Shown: positions 58,981 through 64,000 of the stretch, in pieces
Numbering within the stretch: position 1 is the stretch's first letter
Layout of the letters: every line of letters begins with the position of its first letter
Assembly: GCA_027924645.1 (NCBI GenBank)
Contig: BSBN01000140.1
Span: 5,834,501-5,898,500, forward strand
Length of the DNA: 64,000 bases
Direction of reading: 5' to 3'
DNA from: Cunninghamia lanceolata
Lineage: Eukaryota > Streptophyta > Pinopsida > Cupressales > Cupressaceae
The notes under the pieces: generated by a model
The model's database searches: none
What the model was told of the DNA's origin: nothing
What the model saw: only the letters and a program-made list of their open reading frames with translations
Translations under genes and position numbers: made by a program

Positions 58981-60015
58981 CATAGGGAATACTCCAAAGT
59001 ACCCCACAAATATCTAAACACTCTCTACACTACATCCCAATGTACCCATCCAAGATTAGCCATAAATCGACTAAGGACTCCCACTACTTGGGAAATGTTT
59101 ATTCTTGTATAGATCATATCATACATCAATCTGCCAACAACACTAGCATAAGGAACTCTCGTCATGTCCTCCACCTTAGTAGGAGATTTTGGACAATCCA
59201 AAAGAGAAAACTTTGCCACCAACATTAGAGGAACATTCAATGGTCTACAAGTTGCCATGTTGAATCTCTCTAACACAAAATTCACATACTTACTCTAGTT
59301 CAATCAAAGTTTTCTATTTTCCTTGTCTCTTCTGATTTCCATTCCCAGAATTTACCGAGTTGCCCCTAGATTTTTCATCTCAAACTATGCTGAAAGTTGA
59401 GACTTCAAATCAGAAATCAAGTTATTTCCATTCCTAAAAAACAACATATCATCAAAATATAAATAAATAATGAGAATCCAATCATTATCCATCTTATAAT
59501 AGACACAATAATCTAATTTTGATATAAAAAATCCCAAACTCAACACAAAGGCATCAAACTTCTGGTACCACATCCTAGGAGACTATTTCAAACCATACAA
59601 AGACTTTTTCAACTTGCAAACTAGATTTTCTTTACCTTCAACAATGTAGTGCTTCTAAGCTATGACATATAAATCTCCTCCTCCAAATCACCATAAAGGA
59701 GAGTTGTCTTCACCTCCATCTATTTAACTTCAAGATCATACATTGCTGCAAGACATAACAAGAATCTGATGGATGTCAGCTTTGCAATGGGAGAGAAATC
59801 TCACCATAATCTATTCCCTCAACCTAGGAATACCCCTTTGCAACCAATCTGGCTTTATACTTCTCAACATTGCCATCTAAACCAAATTTTGTTTTGAACA
59901 CCCATTTGCATCCAATGGGTTTCCATCCTTCAAGCAAAGGCACCAAGTCCCAAGTATTATTCTTCTCCAAAGAATCCATCTCTTCTTTGATGGCCTCTTT
60001 CTAGGAACCTGCAAC
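58981..60015 (-). pseudogene. Copia C reverse transcriptase, broken
   Basis: Blocks on the minus strand: WYQKFDAFVLSLGF, then DYCVYYKMDNDWILIIYLYF with a YFDD catalytic box (about 59,445-59,460); ERFNMATCRPLNVPLMLVAK; MTRVPYASVVGRLMYDMIYT. The N-terminal part (about 59,640-60,010) includes KWVFKTKFGLDGNVEKYKAR-type sequence with stops. Compared with copia A no large insertion interrupts this copy. Confidence 0.82.
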
Positions 60016-60379
60016 TTTCATACCCATGGCCTCTTTCATAGTTCTAGGCTCATCAGTGTAAGAAATCAAGGGAAAAATACAACTAGAATCAAGCATTGAG
60101 TAACCAAACATCTTAGGTTGTCTCCTATTCTATGTAGACCTCCTCAAAATCTAAGGTTGAGGTTCTTCTTGTTCTTCTTCTAAACTTTTAGAGCTGCTAG
60201 AGTTCTCATCATCATTAGGTCTAATATGAGCTTTCAATTTAATCTTCTCATGGGTAGGAGGAAACTAAACCACATCCTCTTTCTTTTCTTTCTATTTTGG
60301 CTACAAAACAATAGGAGAAGGTTTCACTTCTCTAAAGATAACATTTCTACTATACAAGACATTTTTTGCCACAAGATCC

Positions 60380-61100
60380 CGAAGCTTGTACCCTTTCACA
60401 AGACACCATAGCCAATGAAGATACACTTAACCACCTTGTTTTCCAATTTTGACTTCTTCTCCTTAGGCACATGTGCATATGCCTTGCAACCAAATACTTG
60501 AAGATGTCTCAATGAAGGATTTATACTAGACCACACCTCCATGGGTGTTTTCTCAACAAGCATTGAAATAGGAGACTTGTTAATTAGGTAGCATGAAGTG
60601 GGTACAACTTCAGCCCAAAAATTCTAGTCGAGGCTACCTCCACTAAGCATATTCCTAGCCCTCTCCATCAATGTCTTTTAATCCTCTTTGCAAATTAATT
60701 TTTTTGAGGGGTGTATGGAGTTGTCTTTTGTCTTTCAATCCCATGTTCTTTATAGAACTCTTGAAATCTACCAAATAAAACTCACCACCATTGTCAGTCC
60801 TCAAATACTTAATCTTTTTATTAGTCTGATTATATACAAAAGCTTCAAACTCTTTGAACCAACTAAAGACTTCAGAATGATACAAAATATATAGACTTAG
60901 AAATTAAAGGAACATTCATAGGACCAAACACATTAGAATGAATCAAAACCAACACCTTAGAAGATTTATAAGAACCAGAGTAAAACTAAACACGGTTTTG
61001 TTTTCCATATATGCAATGTTTGCAAAAATTGAACTCAAGATTATAGTCCTTTAACCCCTTGATGAGGTTCTTATTTTTAGGGCTCTAAGACCCTTCTCAC
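60380..61100 (-). pseudogene. Copia C integrase, broken
   Basis: The frame 60,655-60,885 reads YHSEVFSWFKEFEAFVYNQT, then NKKIKYLRTDNGGEFYLVDF, the integrase core with its conserved DNGGEF block. The segment after it is frameshifted. Near 60,990 a zinc-site CKHCIYGKQN-type block is visible. Integrase would insert the cDNA; this copy is inactive. Confidence 0.8.
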
Positions 61101-61690
61101 TAATGTGATCAAGTCTCTCATGCCATAACATTGACTTCTCAACATGAAGTTTCATCTCCAAAGCATGAGCACCCTTAGGTACATAGAAAGCATGACCATT
61201 CGAAGTAGATGTAACACATTTCTTCACTGTTGGTTCCAAAGGTGAGGATGAAGAATCTAAAGCTCCCTTCTTCAAAATAGAAGCTCTATTACATTGAATA
61301 ATGCATGCATCAAGCAGAAACAGAGTGCCTCTTTGAACACCTTTAGCAATCACCATAGCTCCTCATGTCATCTTGCATCCTCTATTCCAAAAGACAACCC
61401 ACACACTCACATCATTCAACATACTTATAGAAAGAAAGTTTCATACCAAACCAGGGATATGTAGAACACCATTGATCCCCTTCACTCATCCACCAAGGAA
61501 TTAGATCAATAGTCTTTCACGACCAACAATCTTCAAGTGAGAGTCATCACCTAGGTACACCTTCCCACCATTGAACTCTTCATACTTTGCGAACCAACCC
61601 TGATGTGAGGTCATGTGGAAAGAAGCACCAGAATCTATCAACAACAGATCTTTCAATGCATGGGTGGCCAAGGCAGCAACAAAAGCATCA
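61051..61690 (-). pseudogene. Copia C protease and pre-integrase
   Basis: On the minus strand LLIDSGASFHMTSHQ (about 61,600-61,645) is an intact aspartic protease active-site block, unlike DSSV in copia A. After several stops, the frame 61,051-61,356 holds VIAKGVQRGTLFLLDACIIQ and LWHERLDHISEKGLRALKIR, the pre-integrase zinc region. Confidence 0.8.
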
Positions 61691-61699
61691 CCATTATCT

Positions 61700-62298
61700 T
61701 GGGACTACAAGAGTCTCCTTAGCCATTTCAAAAGATTTTCTTGACATCTCCTCAAATAGTAATGATGCAACCACTTCATCCATCTTGAAGGTAGTAGTGG
61801 TACTCCCAATGGCCATAACAAGGTAGTCCATGAATCTAGAAAAGAACACAGTAAAGTCATGCAACAACCCTCCTACTCCATCTTCACTCTAATGGAGCTC
61901 AATTGGGAAACAAGCATATTAAAATTGTTTAGGTGATCTGTGATAGATCCTCCATCTTCCATCCTCAGAGAGTACAACTTCTTCCTTAAGAACAACTTAT
62001 TTATCATGGATTTAGCCTGATAAATCTGACCAGGTTTCTTCCACAAATCTATAGTTGTAGCCTCTTCATGGAAATTCAATAACATAGAGTCTGCCAAATA
62101 GAGTCTCATAAGACCCTTAGGCGTCTGTTCCATCAAATTTGATCTTGGAGACTTCATGCATGATGATATCTTTCTAGATATAGCAACCCATAAATCTTGA
62201 TCTACAAGCATATCCTCCATTTTGAGTTTCCACAACTCAAAATTACCACCATTAAACTTATCCATCTCTATTCTTCCAAATGTGCTTTCCATCTCCAT
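61700..62298 (-). pseudogene. Copia C gag, zinc knuckle missing
   Basis: Starts at 62,298: MEMESTFGRIEMDKFNGGNF, then ELWKLKMEDMLVDQDLWVAI and later LNNFNMLVSQLSSIRVKME, an open stretch of 141 codons. The later segment ends EMSRKSFEMAKETLVVP and passes within a few codons into the protease region (DAFVAALATHA). Compared with copia A the Lys-rich and CCHC part (about 150-200 bp) is deleted. Confidence 0.8.
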
Positions 62299-62393
62299 AT
62301 TGCAACAAGATCACAAAATCCGCTACAAAAACTCCTACTCAATCGAAGATCAATACAAAAAACCCTCTACCCAACAACTAGGACCAAACTAGG

Positions 62394-62405
62394 CTTTGAT
62401 ACCAA
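62394..62405 (-). other. Copia C primer-binding site
   Basis: Plus-strand ctttgataccaa, the complement of ttggtatcaaag, an initiator-tRNA-Met type primer site, two bases from the remaining LTR end. Confidence 0.82.
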
Positions 62406-62421
62406 TTGAAAGGAAGCAAGG

Positions 62422-63892
62422 TGTTGGGACCCAAAATAATGGCAACACAAAACTCTAAAACATTCCTAAATCACCTAGGCCAGGGACTATTGTCAGGGTG
62501 ATAGGAAGAGGTTTATCTCCAAGATTTGGGTGATCTTGGCCAACATACAGGAGAGGGTAGACTCCTTTGCACTTTGAACTCAGCTTAGACTCTAGAGGGA
62601 TATTACAAGGGGTATACCTAAGTAGGTATTAATATCAAAACTAGATGAACAACTAAAATAATTGGACAACCAAACCAGTCTCATCATCTTGACTCCAAAA
62701 GTTGTCACTAAGTCAAGAACAATTGGCTGTCATAAAACCCCTATATATAGTAGATTCAACAATGCAAATGTACATGCACAGGAAATATGGTTTTTTCCTC
62801 TAAACCATAGGCGAATGATTTGTTTAATTTAAAATAGTGATTGATCCCTCTCTAATATGGACCATTGCCTACTCCATTGGGCAACTGAGTCATAAGCATT
62901 AAAGAGGGAAAAAAGAACTGAACCAACATCGATAGAAAACTAAAATGTATTTACATACATTTTTCATAATGTACTTCATACATTGGACAAACTCAAATAT
63001 TTAGAACCAAACTACAATGACCAACTTGCAACAAAGAGATGACCTAACACAAAGCATGTATTGACTTAAATGTTGTCACACATTATCAAATCTCTATTAC
63101 AATCACATCAGCATATGTGGTGAAGGAAAACATACAACTATGATTATACATTCCCCTGAATCACTACAAATGGCCATGGAGACATACCATGGCATAAAAT
63201 ATGCATTATAATTATTTCCTATGCTACATCAAATACATTATTCCATTTAATACCTTGACTAACTTGATTTGAAGCCCTAAAATTATCTTGAGGCATTGCA
63301 GACCAGACAATTGGCTCAATGACCAACCCTGAATGCATATGAAAAACATATATATACAACATTACAATTGAAAATCATTGCACCAATTCCCAGCACTGCA
63401 CTCAGTCAATGAGTACACACCATGCTATATTAAATTTAGGCCTAGATACATGTTAGAGAAAATACACATTTGGAAAGAAATCCCACACCCTAAAAACTCT
63501 GAAACTTGCAGGTGCCCATGCCTTGGCGTCCTTTAGGAATGAAAGTACTAGCAGAAAGATTTGGCTGTAGAGACACTTCATCCTTACATCCAATTATGGT
63601 CCTTTTGCATTGAAGACTTATACTATTTTATCTACCTGCAATTGACTGATCGCCTACAATCATGGTGCATTTTTAGGTAGATAGGCGCTTGAAATATTAT
63701 CTGCCAAAAATGCCCATGTAAAGCTCTCTAAAATATTTTAAACTGTGTGTAAATTATTTCAAACTATCACATTTATTATTTTCTTTACAAAACATTTGGT
63801 CTTCCTTTTAATTTTCTTCCTCTGATCTCTATTTTACCCTGTATCGGTGAATGTCATTTTCCACAAACCTTTACACCTTCCTTATTTTCATT

Positions 63893-63955
<63 letters not shown>

Positions 63956-64000
63956 CTGGGAATTATTTTTCCTTAACAAAAAATTTTATTTTTCTTGAAC
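62422..64000. other. Probable further insertion running off the window
   Basis: Sequence unrelated to copia C starts abruptly with tgttgggacccaaa, a typical LTR start, exactly where the copia C LTR breaks off. It includes ctatatatag (about 62,750), a possible LTR TATA box. It may be the LTR of another retrotransposon inserted in the copia C LTR. Its far end and target duplication lie outside the window, so this stays unproven. No ORF of note. Confidence 0.4.
63896..63951. repeat. (TC)n microsatellite, about 28 units
   Basis: Uninterrupted tc dinucleotide repeat of 56 bp, flanked by t-rich sequence. Confidence 0.97.

Larger units (their letters stand above)
57428..62421 (-). mobile_element. 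Ty1/copia LTR retrotransposon C, right LTR truncated
   Basis: Minus-strand element of the same family as copia A: its left LTR ends gagacaccttaattcctaaca, the complement of the A LTR start, and its gag and RT are closely similar. The primer-site complement (ctttgataccaa, about 62,394-62,405) is intact. The right LTR survives only as tgaaaggaagcaagg (62,407-62,421), after which unrelated sequence beginning tgttggga follows. Domain order from right to left: gag, protease, integrase, RT, RNase H. Stops occur in most domains, and the gag zinc-knuckle region is deleted. Confidence 0.88.

Overview
This window looks like nuclear DNA of a land plant with a very large, retrotransposon-filled genome, most likely a gymnosperm (conifer-like). 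The reasons are high AT content, long stretches of decayed repeats, Ty1/copia elements primed from initiator tRNA-Met, a plant L1-type LINE with an RNase H domain, a plant atypical E2F (DEL) gene fragment, and a plant NLR immune-receptor gene interrupted by an intron of about 29 kb. The genus cannot be fixed from the sequence alone.

Layout. 1-3,200: four short minus-strand exons of a DP-E2F-like (DEL) cell-cycle repressor, with tandem duplications to the left. 3,200-20,900: mostly decayed intergenic sequence with a 250-bp tandem duplication, a 200-bp fold-back element, a weak gag-like remnant, a CpG-dense island and a cluster of GAGGCG palindromes. 20,910-53,985: one plus-strand NLR-like gene of six exons (about 966 codons) whose splice phases agree throughout. 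Its N-terminal and NB-ARC-like exons lie at 20.9-22.6 kb and its linker and LRR exons at 51.9-54.0 kb. Intron 3 (22,629-51,864) holds nearly all the mobile DNA of the centre. 53,986-64,000: duplicated intergenic DNA, a minus-strand copia element, then another probable insertion that runs off the window and contains a long (TC)n microsatellite.

Intron 3 contains, in order: a full-length LINE (about 7.5 kb, 16-20-bp target duplication, with an extra ORF after RNase H); a plus-strand copia element (A, 31,922-42,528) itself interrupted by an antisense short LTR element of 2,386 bp (duplication gtcat) and by a second, damaged insertion of about 2 kb; an old minus-strand copia remnant (D); and a younger minus-strand copia element (B, 42,901-48,837, duplication catgt) inserted into the reverse transcriptase of D. 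No element shows an intact full-length polyprotein.

The two host genes are not functionally linked as far as can be seen. The most interesting points are: (i) the NLR keeps open reading frames and usable splice sites across a 29-kb transposon-filled intron, yet its P-loop, Walker B, GLPL and MHD motifs are all degenerate and it has no visible TIR domain; (ii) the DEL fragment carries its second DNA-binding domain but has a phase conflict at one intron; (iii) the LINE carries a broken third ORF of about 246 codons. I found no CRISPR array, bacterial genes, rRNA genes or confident tRNA genes.
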